From assembly GCF_002028425.1 (NCBI RefSeq), contig NZ_CP020042.1:1798001-1862000 (forward strand): a DNA stretch of 64,000 bases, read 5' to 3'. Origin of the DNA: Streptomyces katrae (GTDB lineage Bacteria; Actinomycetota; Actinomycetes; Streptomycetales; Streptomycetaceae). Both the position numbers and the translations under genes were made by a program. The stretch's first letter is position 1. Each line of letters begins with the position of its first letter. Below, piece after piece: positions 32,988 through 42,874 of the stretch. The notes beneath the pieces are model-generated. The model saw nothing but the letters and a program-made list of their open reading frames with translations. It was not told where the DNA came from and did not search any database.

Positions 32988-34181
32988 TTACCGGAAGGCG
33001 TCGAGCCCGGTGAGCGCCTTGCCCAGCACCAGCTGGTGCATCTCCACGGTGCCCTCGTAGGTGAGCACCGACTCCAGATTGGTGGCGTGCCGCATGACGG
33101 GGTACTCCAGGGAGATCCCGTTGGCCCCGAGCACGGTCCGCGCGGTGCGGCAGATGTCGATGGCCTCGCGGACGTTGTTGAGCTTGCCGAAGCTGATCTG
33201 CTCCGGCCGCAGGGTCCCCGCGTCCATGCGCCGGCCCAGGTGGTGGGCGAGCAGGATGCCCTTGTGGAGTTCCAGCGCCATGTCGGCCAGCTTGGCCTGG
33301 GTGAGCTGGAAGCCGCCGATCGGCCGGCCGAACTGCTCCCGCGTCCGCGCGTAGTCGAGCGCGGCCTCGAAACTGGCGCGTGCCGCGCCCATGGACCCCC
33401 AGACGATCCCGTACCGCGCGTGGCTGAGGCAGCCCAGCGGCCCCTTGAGCCCGGTGACCCCGGGCAGCACCGCGTCGGCGGGCAGCCGTACGTCGTCCAT
33501 CACCAGCTCGCTCGTCACCGAGGCGCGCAGCGACCACTTGTGCTTGATCTCCGGGGCGGAGAAGCCCGGCGTGTCGGTGGGGACGGCGAAGCCGCGGATC
33601 CCCTCGTCCGTCTGCGCCCAGACGACGGCCACGGAGGCCACCGAGCCGTTGGTGATCCACATCTTGCGCCCGTTGAGGATCCAGTCGGAGCCCTCCCGCT
33701 TGGCGTGGGTGCGCATCGCGGCGGGGTCGGAGCCGACGTCGGGCTCGGTCAGCCCGAAGCAGCCGATCAGCTCGCCGGCCGCCATCCCCGGCAGCCAGCG
33801 CTGCTTCTGCTCCTCGGAGCCGTACTTCCAGATCGCGTACATGGCGAGGGAGCCCTGGACGGAGACCAGGGAGCGGATCCCGGAGTCGGCGGCCTCCAGC
33901 TCCAGGCAGGCGAGGCCGTACTGGACGGCGCTCGCGCCCGCGCAGCCGTAGCCGGTCAGGGACATGCCGAGGGCGCCGATGGAGCCGAGTTCGCGGGCCA
34001 GTTCGCGGATGCCGGGCAGTTCGCCGGCCTCGTACCACTGGGCGATGTGCGGCAGGACCCGGTCGGCGGCCCAGGTACGGACGGTGTCGCGGACGGCGAG
34101 GTCCTCGGGGCTGAGGAGTTCGTCGAGCCCGAGCGGATCGGTGGGGACGAACGGGTTCTTCGGCGCGGACGACGCGGACAA
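32988..34181 (-). CDS. Acyl-CoA dehydrogenase, glutaryl-CoA dehydrogenase-like
   Basis: 397 aa flavoprotein with the complete acyl-CoA dehydrogenase fold: GCFGLTEPDVGSDPAAM and WITNGSVASVAVVWAQ in the flavin-binding beta domain, REQFGRPIGGFQLTQAKLADMA, and the catalytic segment LTYEGTVEMHQLVLGKALTG with the YEGT glutamate as base. The KMWITNG and FEAALDYARTR segments match glutaryl-CoA dehydrogenases (lysine/tryptophan degradation to crotonyl-CoA), though other substrates are possible. No ETF or thiolase neighbours. Confidence 0.87.
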   Translation of the reverse strand: MSASSAPKNPFVPTDPLGLDELLSPEDLAVRDTVRTWAADRVLPHIAQWYEAGELPGIRELARELGSIGALGMSLTGYGCAGASAVQYGLACLELEAADSGIRSLVSVQGSLAMYAIWKYGSEEQKQRWLPGMAAGELIGCFGLTEPDVGSDPAAMRTHAKREGSDWILNGRKMWITNGSVASVAVVWAQTDEGIRGFAVPTDTPGFSAPEIKHKWSLRASVTSELVMDDVRLPADAVLPGVTGLKGPLGCLSHARYGIVWGSMGAARASFEAALDYARTREQFGRPIGGFQLTQAKLADMALELHKGILLAHHLGRRMDAGTLRPEQISFGKLNNVREAIDICRTARTVLGANGISLEYPVMRHATNLESVLTYEGTVEMHQLVLGKALTGLDAFR

Positions 34182-34256
34182 GAGGGGCCTCCCGGCAGGC
34201 GCGTGGGGCGAAACCTAGCGGTGCAAGTTTGTCGCCGCTCCCGCCCCGGGTCCACC

Positions 34257-34276
34257 CCCGGCCCGACCGGGCCGGG
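34257..34276 (-). terminator. Hairpin downstream of the MFS gene
   Basis: CCCGGCCC-GACC-GGGCCGGG, 8-bp stem, within the 99-bp gap that follows the MFS stop on the minus strand. Confidence 0.5.
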
Positions 34277-34280
34277 CCGG

Positions 34281-36023
34281 TCAGGCCGGGCGGCCGCCGA
34301 CCGCCGGGTCCCGCTCGGGCTTGCCCGGGCCGGGGATCCGGGGCGCGGAGGCCGCGGCGGCCTGGGCCTTGGGCTGCGCGGGCAGCCGGACGGAGGCCCG
34401 GGCCCCGGCGCCGGACCCGCCGGTGCCCGCCGCGCCGCCGGCAGGGGCGCCGCAGCCGGCCTGGTCGGCGTTCTCCATGGTGCGCGGCAGCTTCAGCGCC
34501 ATCACCGCGCCCGCCAGCAGCAGGCCCGCGCTGACCACCAGGGTGACGTGTAGCCCGTGCACGAAGGAGTGCCGGGCGGCCTCCGCCAGGGAGCGCCCCG
34601 CCGGACCGCCGAGGTGGGCGGCGATCTGGTAGGCCTCGCCGAGGGAGTTCGCGGCCCCCGCCGAGTCCTCGGCCGGCACCCCCGGCACGCCGAGCAGACC
34701 GGGCCGGTAGGCGGCGTTCATCACACTGCCGAGCAGGGCGATGCCCATGCCGGCGCCGAGCTGGTACGAGGTCTCGCCTATGGAGGCGGCGCCTCCGGCG
34801 GCCTCCACCGGGGCCTCGCTCAGCATGGACTCGTACGCCGCGAAGAGGGTGGTCTGGAGGCCGAAGCCCAGCAGCACGAACCCGGCGGTCAGCAGCACGG
34901 GCCGGTCGTGCTGGCCCATCAGCGTCAGCAGCAGCACCGCGCCGGCGGTCAGCACGAAGCCCAGCGAGACCATCGTGCGCGGTCCGACCCGCTGGAGGGT
35001 GTACGAGCCGGTGGCCCCGGCGGCCATGGCGGCGAAGGTCAGCGGCAGCAGCCGCAGGCCGGTCTCCAGCGGGCTCAGGCGCAGCACCAGCTGGAGGTAC
35101 TGGACGGCGATCAGCTCCAGGCCGACCAGGGCCAGCATGGCGAGCACGATGCAGCCGACGGAGGTGGAGAAGGCCACCCGGGAGAACATCCGCATGTCGA
35201 TCAGCGGGTGCTCGCGCCGCTTCTGGCGGCGTGCGAAGAGGACCAGCAGCAGCACGCCGAGGGCCAGCGGGACCAGCGCCCGCAGGTCGGTGAGCTGGCG
35301 TTCGGCACCGATCCGTTTGACCCCGAGGACCACGCCGAGTACACCGCCCGCGGCCATCAGCGCGCCCAGCACGTCCCAGGGCCCGTCGGCCGCCCCCCGG
35401 GACTCGGGCAGCAGCCAGCGGCCCAGCGGCAGGATCAGCGCCATGAGCGGGATGTTGATGAGGAAGACGGAGCCCCACCAGAAGTGCTGGACGAGGAACC
35501 CGCCCAGGACCGGCCCGCTCGCGGCGCCGATCGCGGCGACGGCGGTCCAGATGCCGATGGCCAGGGCCCGCTCGCGCCGGTCGGGGAAGACCTGCCGCAG
35601 GATCGACAGCGTGGCGGGCATGATCATCGCTCCGCCGACGCCGAGCAGGGCGCGGGCGGCGATCAGCACCTGGGCGTCACCGGCCAGGGCGGCGATGGCG
35701 GAGGCCACGCCGAAGAGCGTGTAGCCGAGGAGCAAGATCCGGCGGCGGCCGACCCGGTCGCCCAGGGTGCCGAAGAGGATCAGCAGCGCGGCGCACACCA
35801 GCGGGTAGGCGTCGACGATCCACAGCAGTTCCTGGGAGCCGGGGCGCAGGTCTTCGGTGACGGCGGGGACGGCGACGTGCAGGATCGTCGCGTCGAGCGC
35901 GACGAGCACCAGGCTGACGCAGAGGACCGCGAGGACGACCCAGCGGTTGGCACCGCCGGAGGCCTCGGTGATCCGCTGCCGCAGGGAGGGCTTCCTGTCG
36001 CCGGCCGTGTTCGTCCCCGACAT
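34281..36023 (-). CDS. MFS transporter, DHA2 (14-helix) drug-export type
   Basis: 580 aa from ATG 36023, preceded by GGGAGG; longer reading frames upstream add no conserved sequence. About 14 membrane helices; motif A-like GDRVGRRRILL after helix 2, motif C-like GPVLGGFL (antiporter motif) and a long cytoplasmic tail rich in Pro/Ala. Proton-driven export of drugs or natural products across the membrane is typical of QacA/EmrB-like members. Divergent from the glycosyltransferase gene, sharing a 286-bp intergenic space; no dedicated repressor gene is adjacent. Confidence 0.87.
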   Translation of the reverse strand: MSGTNTAGDRKPSLRQRITEASGGANRWVVLAVLCVSLVLVALDATILHVAVPAVTEDLRPGSQELLWIVDAYPLVCAALLILFGTLGDRVGRRRILLLGYTLFGVASAIAALAGDAQVLIAARALLGVGGAMIMPATLSILRQVFPDRRERALAIGIWTAVAAIGAASGPVLGGFLVQHFWWGSVFLINIPLMALILPLGRWLLPESRGAADGPWDVLGALMAAGGVLGVVLGVKRIGAERQLTDLRALVPLALGVLLLVLFARRQKRREHPLIDMRMFSRVAFSTSVGCIVLAMLALVGLELIAVQYLQLVLRLSPLETGLRLLPLTFAAMAAGATGSYTLQRVGPRTMVSLGFVLTAGAVLLLTLMGQHDRPVLLTAGFVLLGFGLQTTLFAAYESMLSEAPVEAAGGAASIGETSYQLGAGMGIALLGSVMNAAYRPGLLGVPGVPAEDSAGAANSLGEAYQIAAHLGGPAGRSLAEAARHSFVHGLHVTLVVSAGLLLAGAVMALKLPRTMENADQAGCGAPAGGAAGTGGSGAGARASVRLPAQPKAQAAAASAPRIPGPGKPERDPAVGGRPA

Positions 36024-36309
36024 CCATGTACCTCCCAGGTGATCCCTCGCACTCGGCGGACCAGCGTCGTGTGGCGCCGCGGGGTGGTGCCCAGTGCGGC
36101 GTCCTACGGGGTCCGGCATCGACACGCGAGTGAAGGGTCAGCGTACGCGAGTTCGTGTGCCCGGCACGTGGTCAAGCTCTCATCCCGGCGGCGGCCCCGT
36201 TGTGGTGTGCACCACTCGCCCCGGCCCTCCTTCCCCCTGCGTACACGCCCGGTCACGGCCCGTGGTTCTGGTTCCGGGGCCGGTGGCCGGGCCGTTGATA
36301 CTCGTGTCC

Positions 36310-37455
36310 GTGACAACTGTGCCCGCCTCCGACGCTCCCCCCAAGGGCCCCGGCCCCGGCCCGTGCCGGGCCGCGCCCGCGCTCGCCGCGTTCGCCGCGG
36401 TCCGGCTGCTCGGGCTGGCCGTGCTCGCGGTGTGGTCCGCGGTGGCCGGCAGCAGCCCGCACACGCTGCTGTCGGCGCGCTGGGACTCCCTCTGGTACGC
36501 CCGGATCGCCGCGCAGGGGTACGGGTACGAGGTGGTCCTGCCGAACGGGGCCGTCCACTCCAACCTGGCGTTCTTCCCGCTGCTGCCGTGGCTGGAGCGG
36601 CTGGTGGCGGCGCCCACCGGGCTCTCGTACGGTTCGGCGGGCCTGGTGGTCTCGGCGGTGGCGGGGCTCGCCGCCGCCTGGGGGATCTTCGCCGTCGCCG
36701 ATCTGCTCCACGGGCGGCGGGCCGGCGTGCTGGCCGTGGCGCTGTGGGCGGCGCTGCCGGTGGGGATCGTCCAGTCCATGGCGTACAGCGAGTCGCTGTT
36801 CACCGCCCTGGCCGCCTGGGCCCTGTACGCGGCGCTGCGCGGGCGCTGGCTCGCGGCGGGCCTGCTCGCGGCGGGGGCGGGGCTGACCCGCCCGGTCGGG
36901 GCGGCGGTGGTCGCGGCGGTGTGGGTGGCCGCCGTTCTGGCGTGGCGGCGCGGGGAGCGCTCGTGGCGGATGGCGGCGGGGGTGCTGCTGGCCCCGGCGG
37001 GGGCGGCGGCGTACGCGCTGTGGGTGGGGGCCCGGACCGGCGGGGGGCTGACGGGCTACCTGGACGTGCAGGCGGGCTGGGGCAACGGCTTCGACGGGGG
37101 CTGGGCCTTCGCCCGGTTCATCGGGGCGCGGCTGGCCTCGTCCGCCTTCCTCGCGGGGGTGGGCCTGATCGCGGGGGTGCTGCTGGTGCTGTGGCTGTAC
37201 GGGCTGTGCGTACGGCGCCGCCTGCCGGCCGTGCTCCTCGTCTACTGCGGGATCGTGGTGGCGCTGGCGCTGTGCGCCTCGGGGTACTTCGGCTCCAAGC
37301 CGCGGCTGCTGCTGCCGGCGTTCCCGCTGATGCTGCCGCCGGCGGTGGCGCTGGCCCGCGGGCCGGCCGGGCGGGCGGCCGCGGTCGTCGGGGGTCTCGC
37401 CCTGGTCTCGGCGGTCTACGGGGCGTTCTGGCTGAACGGCTCGGGCCCGCCGTGA
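36310..37455 (+). CDS. Multi-pass membrane mannosyltransferase-like (GT-C) protein
   Basis: 381 aa. Start is uncertain (GTG 36310, or GTG 36304 two codons earlier; no good SD). The conserved early loop SARWDSLWYARIAAQGYGYE and LAFFPLLPWLERL resemble PIG-V/mannosyltransferase-type GT-C enzymes, which take sugar from polyprenyl-phosphate donors. At least eight hydrophobic helices. A cluster of positively charged short loops lies near KPRLLLPAFPL, as is usual near the C-terminus of such enzymes. Acceptor unknown. Confidence 0.72.
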   Translation: MTTVPASDAPPKGPGPGPCRAAPALAAFAAVRLLGLAVLAVWSAVAGSSPHTLLSARWDSLWYARIAAQGYGYEVVLPNGAVHSNLAFFPLLPWLERLVAAPTGLSYGSAGLVVSAVAGLAAAWGIFAVADLLHGRRAGVLAVALWAALPVGIVQSMAYSESLFTALAAWALYAALRGRWLAAGLLAAGAGLTRPVGAAVVAAVWVAAVLAWRRGERSWRMAAGVLLAPAGAAAYALWVGARTGGGLTGYLDVQAGWGNGFDGGWAFARFIGARLASSAFLAGVGLIAGVLLVLWLYGLCVRRRLPAVLLVYCGIVVALALCASGYFGSKPRLLLPAFPLMLPPAVALARGPAGRAAAVVGGLALVSAVYGAFWLNGSGPP

Positions 37456-37721
37456 GCCCGGTCCTCCGCCGCCTCCCAGGATCACGGAATGGATCATTCC
37501 AATCCATGATTGCGCAAAGGAATTGAGCTGCGGCGATAAACCGCCCGTAAGCGCGCGGACAATTGGCGGGGCAGCACTCCGGGAGTGGAATCCGGGGAGT
37601 TCCAACCGGGGGCGGAATAACGGCAATTAAGTCCCGCGTGAGACGCACTCCACATCACATGGTCATCACAAAGCGTGCGATTCGCACGGGCCGTGCTTCG
37701 ACGCGCGGTAACGTCGATTGA

Positions 37722-38759
37722 GTGCGTACCGATCAATTGCTGTCCCGTCTGGAGCCGGTGTTCGCCCGGCTGGACAGGGAACCAGAGCGACCGGCTCATC
37801 TGCAGACCCCGCAGATGAGCCGGCACCGCGTCGTGCTGCTCTGCGCGACCCTCGCCTTCTACCTGGCGATCGTCGTGGCCGTGCTGACGACGTCCTGGCT
37901 CGTCCGCCTGGACTGGCAGATCATGTTCTTCCGGCCGTACGAGCAGTGGCCGCAGATCCACGCCTTCCTCGACTACCTGGTCGTCCTCGGCCAGCGCGGA
38001 CCCACTGCGGTGATGGTCGCGGCCTGGCTCGGCTGGCGCTCCTGGCGCCAGCACACCCTGCGCCCGCTGATCGCCCTCGGCGTGGCCCTGCTGCTGCTGA
38101 ACATCACCGTGGGCTCCGTGAAGCTGGGCCTCGGCCGGCTCGGCCCGCACTACGCCACCCAGATCGGCTCCGCCGAGCTCTTCGCGGGCGGCGATATATT
38201 CCCTTCCGGCCACACCGCCAACGCCGTCGTGACCTGGGGGATCCTGGCCTACCTGGCCTCCACCACGGTCACCCGCCGGGTGCTGTCCATCCTCTCCGGG
38301 GTGCTGTCGCTCAGCGTCGGCGCCACCACGGTCTACCTCGGCACCCACTGGGTGAGCGACGTCCTGCTCGGCTGGACCGCCGGCCTGCTCATCATGCTGG
38401 CGCTGCCCTGGTTCGAGCCGCTCATCGCCCGCTCCGAGGCCTACGTCTTCGAGGTGCGCGAGCAGTGGCGCCGCCGGCTGGAGGAAGGCCGGGTCTCCGA
38501 GCCCGTCGCCGCCGCGCTCACCCCGCTGCTCTCGGCGGGCGGCAAGTGGCGGCCCCGGCCGGCCGAGGCGGCGCCCGTCGCCGTCCCGGCGCCCGCCGGG
38601 CACTCCCCCGCGCTGCGGCCCGCCGCGCACGCCCACCCGGCGTCCCGGCCGCACCTGATCCGCTCCGAGCGGACCCCGGTCACCCCGGCCGGCAGCCGCC
38701 GCCCGGCGCACACCGAGCGGGCGGCCGCCCGCAGCGCGCGTCCCGCCACCGGCGGCTGA
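37722..38759 (+). CDS. PAP2 superfamily membrane phosphatase
   Basis: 345 aa, GTG start, weak SD. Five to six membrane helices. The three PAP2 motifs are visible: KLGLGRLGP (about 140), PSGHTANAV (about 163) and the late YLGTHWVSDVLLGW (about 207), which carries the catalytic histidine. Lipid or polyprenyl pyrophosphate phosphatase activity at the outer membrane face is expected. A Pro/Ala/Arg-rich cytosolic tail of about 90 residues follows. The 266-bp region upstream (37456-37721) is relatively AT-rich and probably holds its promoter. Confidence 0.86.
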   Translation: MRTDQLLSRLEPVFARLDREPERPAHLQTPQMSRHRVVLLCATLAFYLAIVVAVLTTSWLVRLDWQIMFFRPYEQWPQIHAFLDYLVVLGQRGPTAVMVAAWLGWRSWRQHTLRPLIALGVALLLLNITVGSVKLGLGRLGPHYATQIGSAELFAGGDIFPSGHTANAVVTWGILAYLASTTVTRRVLSILSGVLSLSVGATTVYLGTHWVSDVLLGWTAGLLIMLALPWFEPLIARSEAYVFEVREQWRRRLEEGRVSEPVAAALTPLLSAGGKWRPRPAEAAPVAVPAPAGHSPALRPAAHAHPASRPHLIRSERTPVTPAGSRRPAHTERAAARSARPATGG

Positions 38760-38802
38760 CGCACCCCGCGGGGACGGTACGCACGCCCCACCCCGCACCA
38801 CG

Positions 38803-38835
38803 ACGGCGGGCCGGTTCCACGAACCGGCCCGCCGT
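38803..38835. terminator. Bidirectional terminator between PAP2 and WYL regulator genes
   Basis: Perfect 15-bp stem (38803-38817 with 38821-38835) around a 3-base loop CAC, in the gap between convergent genes. Confidence 0.85.
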
Positions 38836-38896
38836 TCATATGTCCGGCCCGTCAGCCGCGCGCCCAGAGGTTCCTCCGTACCGGGTCACGCTTGTG

Positions 38897-39946
38897 TCAC
38901 GGGTTGTCGACGGCCGCCGCCGCCCGCCCGGCGATTCCGCCGGCGGAATTCAAATCCCCGCGGCCGGAATTCCCGTGCTCTCCGACGCCTTCCAGCGCAC
39001 GGCCGAGAAGGTCCCGCAGAGCGGCGATCCGGTCGGTCAGCGCGGGGGGCTCCACGACCTCGAACTCGCAGCCGAGCATCATGATGTGAATCACCAGAAC
39101 GTCGAGGTTCACCGCCCCCGTCCGCAGCAGACAGCTCTCCGCGTCGACCGGCTCCAGCACCCCGTCGGCGGGTCCCACGATCCCCGCCGCCGCCTCGGCC
39201 GGCACCCTCAGCCGCACCACCGCCCGGACGGCGTACGCCCGTTGCGAGACCCCCTCGGAGACGTACGCCGCCAGGTCCTCGGCGGGGGCCGGGCGCGGGG
39301 TGAACCGCGGGCCGTGCGGGGGGCGGGGCTCGATCCGGTCGGCGCGGAAGGTCCGCCAGTCCGCGCGGTCGAGGTCCCAGGCGACGAGGTACCAGCGCCG
39401 CTCGGTGCACACGAGCCGGTGCGGCTCGACGGTCCGGCGGCTCACGGCCCCGGCGTGGTCCCGGTACCCGAAGCGCAGCCGCTCGCCGTCCCGGCACACG
39501 GCGGCGAGCTCGGTGAGGACGGCGGGGTCCACGGTGTCGCGGCCGGGCCCGCGGAGCATGGGGACCGTGAACTCGTTGAGCGCGGAGACCCGTCCGCGCA
39601 GCCGGCCCGGCAGCACCTGCTCCAGCTTGGCGAGGGCCCGCACCGAGGCCTCCCCGATCCCCTCGACCCCGTTCCCGGCGGCGGTCCGCAGTCCGACGGC
39701 GACCGCGACGGCCTCGTCGTCGTCGAGCAGCAGCGGGGGCAGCTGCGCCCCCGCACCGAGCTGGTACCCGCCGCCGGTGCCGGGGGTGGCGTTCACGGGG
39801 TACCCGAGCTCCCGCAACCGGTCGACGTCACGGCGCACGGTCCGGGGCGTGACCCCCAGCCGCTCGGCGAGGTCGGGGCCGGTCCACTCGCGGTGGGTCT
39901 GGAGGAGGGAGAGCAGCCGGAGCAGCCGCGCGGAGGTCTCTAGCAC
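38897..39946 (-). CDS. HTH/WYL-domain transcriptional regulator (YafY-type)
   Basis: 349 aa from GTG 39946, where homologues start with a LETSARLLRLLSLLQ-like segment; a GTG at 39973 would extend by nine residues. The N-terminal DeoR/HTH_11 helix-turn-helix (LAERLGVTPRTVRRDVDRL) is followed by the WYL domain (about 140-230; RFGYRDHAGA, RRWYLVAWDLDR) and a WYL C-terminal extension. Such regulators often respond to nucleic acid-linked or small ligands and sometimes act near DNA-damage genes. Target not evident. Confidence 0.85.
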   Translation of the reverse strand: MLETSARLLRLLSLLQTHREWTGPDLAERLGVTPRTVRRDVDRLRELGYPVNATPGTGGGYQLGAGAQLPPLLLDDDEAVAVAVGLRTAAGNGVEGIGEASVRALAKLEQVLPGRLRGRVSALNEFTVPMLRGPGRDTVDPAVLTELAAVCRDGERLRFGYRDHAGAVSRRTVEPHRLVCTERRWYLVAWDLDRADWRTFRADRIEPRPPHGPRFTPRPAPAEDLAAYVSEGVSQRAYAVRAVVRLRVPAEAAAGIVGPADGVLEPVDAESCLLRTGAVNLDVLVIHIMMLGCEFEVVEPPALTDRIAALRDLLGRALEGVGEHGNSGRGDLNSAGGIAGRAAAAVDNP

Positions 39947-39974
39947 CGCCCCAGTGTGCCCGGCGCTCCCCACG

Positions 39975-40282
39975 GTCCCTCACCCGGTCCGGCCGCGCCG
40001 CTCATCCCCCTCGCCCCCGGCCGGCCTCCCCGGCGTCGCGCCGCTGCGCTGCCTCCCTCCGTCGTCCCCGGGGCTCCGCCCCAGACCCCGCGCCCCAAAC
40101 GCCGACGGGGCTATGTGCAGCCCCGCCGGCGTTTGAGGCGCGGCGCGGAGCGCCGTGTAGTGGGCCGCACCCGGAGGCGGAGGGGCACCTCCCCCAGCCG
40201 CACCGGCGCTTGAGGTGGAACGGAGGAAGGGCGGGTAGGGGACGGCTCCGCGCAGCGGCCACCGACCGCCACCGCGCACAGC
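39975..40282. other. Gene-free gap with dispersed Streptomyces-type GC-rich repeat
   Basis: No credible gene. It carries a GGGGCTCCGCCCC block (40069-40081), an imperfect hairpin at 40097-40134 (16-bp arms with one mismatch around ATGTGC, downstream of the Rpf/LysM gene), then a second related stretch ending near 40210. The hairpin is likely the terminator of the Rpf gene. The GGGGCTCCGCCCC plus CAAACGCC pattern recurs at 56187-56250. Confidence 0.6.
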
Positions 40283-41059
<777 letters not shown>

Positions 41060-41342
41060 CTACGCAGCCCCCTCCCCCCGCCCGCCCCGCCACGCGGCGC
41101 ACCCCCGCGCCCCACCCGGACGGCCGACCGCCACCCCGCCCCCAAATGGCCAGCCCCAACCACCAACTGCGCACAAGCAAGCAATAGTTGCCATAAAAAC
41201 GAAGCCTCCCCCGAGCGCCTCACTCTTTCGGGTGGCCGGTTCGATTCCGTTCCCTCAAACGGCGTGACCCCGGCCGAGCCTCGGCCGTTGTGCCCGGCGA
41301 GCCGGGAACCCCCCGGCCTCCGCACGAATGAGGAGCCCACCC

Positions 41343-42155
41343 GTGCCGCGCATGCTCGACGTCAGTCTTGAGGTACGTGCCGAGATCGGTGACGAAGAAG
41401 CCGACAGGCTGCTCACCGGCGACGACGCCCCGGGCAGTTACGACTGCACCTCCTGCCGCACCCCCGGCGACCCCGAGACCGACCCGACGAGCACGGTGCT
41501 GTTCGTGGGCGAGGAGACGGCCGTCCTCGCCTTCGCCCACGCCGGCTGCATCCCCTCCCAGGTCGTCACGGTCTCCGAGGCCGAGCTCCAGGGCGCGGTC
41601 CGCAGCATCACCGGTGACAGCCCCGCCCCCGAGCAGGCGGCCGCCGGCGAGGCGCCGCAGAGCGTCCCCGGCGGCCAGGCCGTCCTCGGCATCACCAGCG
41701 GCCTGATCCTGATCAACGGCGAACTGCACCCCGCGCTCGTCGTCGAGCCGACCGCGCCCATCGCCCGCCCCGGCACCACCGGCCCCGGCGACGACTTCCT
41801 GCCGCTCCTCATCGAGCAGGGCTTCATCCCCGTCACCGACACCAACCAGGTGCCCTCCGCCCTCGAGGGCTGGTCGGTCCTGCTGGCCGGCGGCCAGCTG
41901 CACGCCGTGCTCCAGCCCGGCGCGGGCGGCGGCCCCCAGGCCTCCTGGTGGCAGGCGCACCAGGCGCTGTCCGTGACCGACGGCTGGCGGGCCGCGGTCA
42001 ACAAGACCCAGCGGGTCCTGGTGTACGCCGCCCCCGTCGGCTCCATCGGCCAGCAGCCGCGCGAGGACCTGCTGCGCGACGCCCTGGACAAGGCCGCGAG
42101 CAACGGCAAGCTCGTCGCGGCCTCCATGCCCCTCGCGGGTGCCGCGGGCGCCTGA
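41343..42155 (+). CDS. Conserved actinobacterial hypothetical protein
   Basis: 270 aa. GTG 41343 has TGAGGAGC 6 nt upstream. Acidic, no signal peptide and no membrane segment. A first part (LEVRAEIGDEEADRLLTG, then YDCTSCRTPGDPE, a possible Cys-x2-Cys pair) is followed by a hydrophobic beta-rich repeat (LGITSGLILINGELHPALVV and later WSVLLAGGQLHAVLQPG). I cannot assign a function. Ends before a strong hairpin. Confidence 0.8.
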   Translation: MPRMLDVSLEVRAEIGDEEADRLLTGDDAPGSYDCTSCRTPGDPETDPTSTVLFVGEETAVLAFAHAGCIPSQVVTVSEAELQGAVRSITGDSPAPEQAAAGEAPQSVPGGQAVLGITSGLILINGELHPALVVEPTAPIARPGTTGPGDDFLPLLIEQGFIPVTDTNQVPSALEGWSVLLAGGQLHAVLQPGAGGGPQASWWQAHQALSVTDGWRAAVNKTQRVLVYAAPVGSIGQQPREDLLRDALDKAASNGKLVAASMPLAGAAGA

Positions 42156-42224
42156 ACCCCAACCTTTCCCACCCCGCCGGAAACGGCCGCCCGTCTTCCC
42201 CACGAAGGAGGCCGGTCGGCATGC

Positions 42225-42260
42225 GCCGGGGGTGCGCGGTCCGTCCCGCGCACCCCCGGC
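42225..42260 (+). terminator. Strong terminator after the hypothetical gene
   Basis: Perfect 15-bp stem (42225-42239 with 42246-42260), loop TCCGTC, followed by TTTTA; 70 bp past the stop codon. Confidence 0.85.
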
Positions 42261-42321
42261 GATCTGCGTTTTACGCCCCGTCACCCCGCATCCGCAGGGC
42301 CCCGGTTTCGTTGGCTGATAC

Positions 42322-42852
42322 GTGCATGCATACGACCCCTCCCGCGCCCCGTCCTATCCGAGCAGCGTCCCCCCGATGCGCCCCGCCCTGGACCGGGACC
42401 ACGCTCCGGCCGCCTCGCACACCCCGATCTTCGACGCCCTGTACTCCGAGTACCTGCGGGCCTTCCGGGCCCTGCCGGGCGACCGGACCGGCGAGGAGGA
42501 CCTCGGCTTCACCGCGTTCTCGTACGGCTCCTCGCACGGATCCTCCTACGGCTCCTCGCACGGTTCCTCGTACGGCGGCTCCTACACCGGGTCCTCCGGA
42601 GTCTCCTACGGCAGCGGCTCGTACGCCGCCGGGTGGAACGGTTCCGCATGGCAGCGCTCCGACCCCTGGCAGCCCGCGTACCCGCCCGCGCCGGTCGTCC
42701 CGCAGCCCCAGTACGCCCACGCCGGCGCCGCCGTCCCCGTACCGGCGTCCGGGGCCGGACAGGGCTCCGGATACGGCGACGGGCGGCAGCACCAGACCGG
42801 GATGCAGCACATCCCGGCGGCCCTGCCGCCCGCTCCGCGCCGGGGCTACTGA
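42322..42852 (+). CDS. Low-complexity Ser/Gly/Tyr-rich hypothetical protein
   Basis: 176 aa, GTG start without a clear SD (an in-frame ATG at about 42376 is an alternative). The only ordered-looking part is ASHTPIFDALYSEYLRAFRA (about 34-53), which recurs in Streptomyces hypotheticals. A tandem Gly-Ser-Ser/Tyr/His repeat (SYGSSHGSSYGS-like, about 67-95) follows, encoded by a repeated DNA unit, then a Pro/Gln-rich tail. Likely disordered; role unknown. It converges on der. Confidence 0.6.
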   Translation: MHAYDPSRAPSYPSSVPPMRPALDRDHAPAASHTPIFDALYSEYLRAFRALPGDRTGEEDLGFTAFSYGSSHGSSYGSSHGSSYGGSYTGSSGVSYGSGSYAAGWNGSAWQRSDPWQPAYPPAPVVPQPQYAHAGAAVPVPASGAGQGSGYGDGRQHQTGMQHIPAALPPAPRRGY

Positions 42853-42874
42853 CCCCGGCCCGCCACCGCGACCG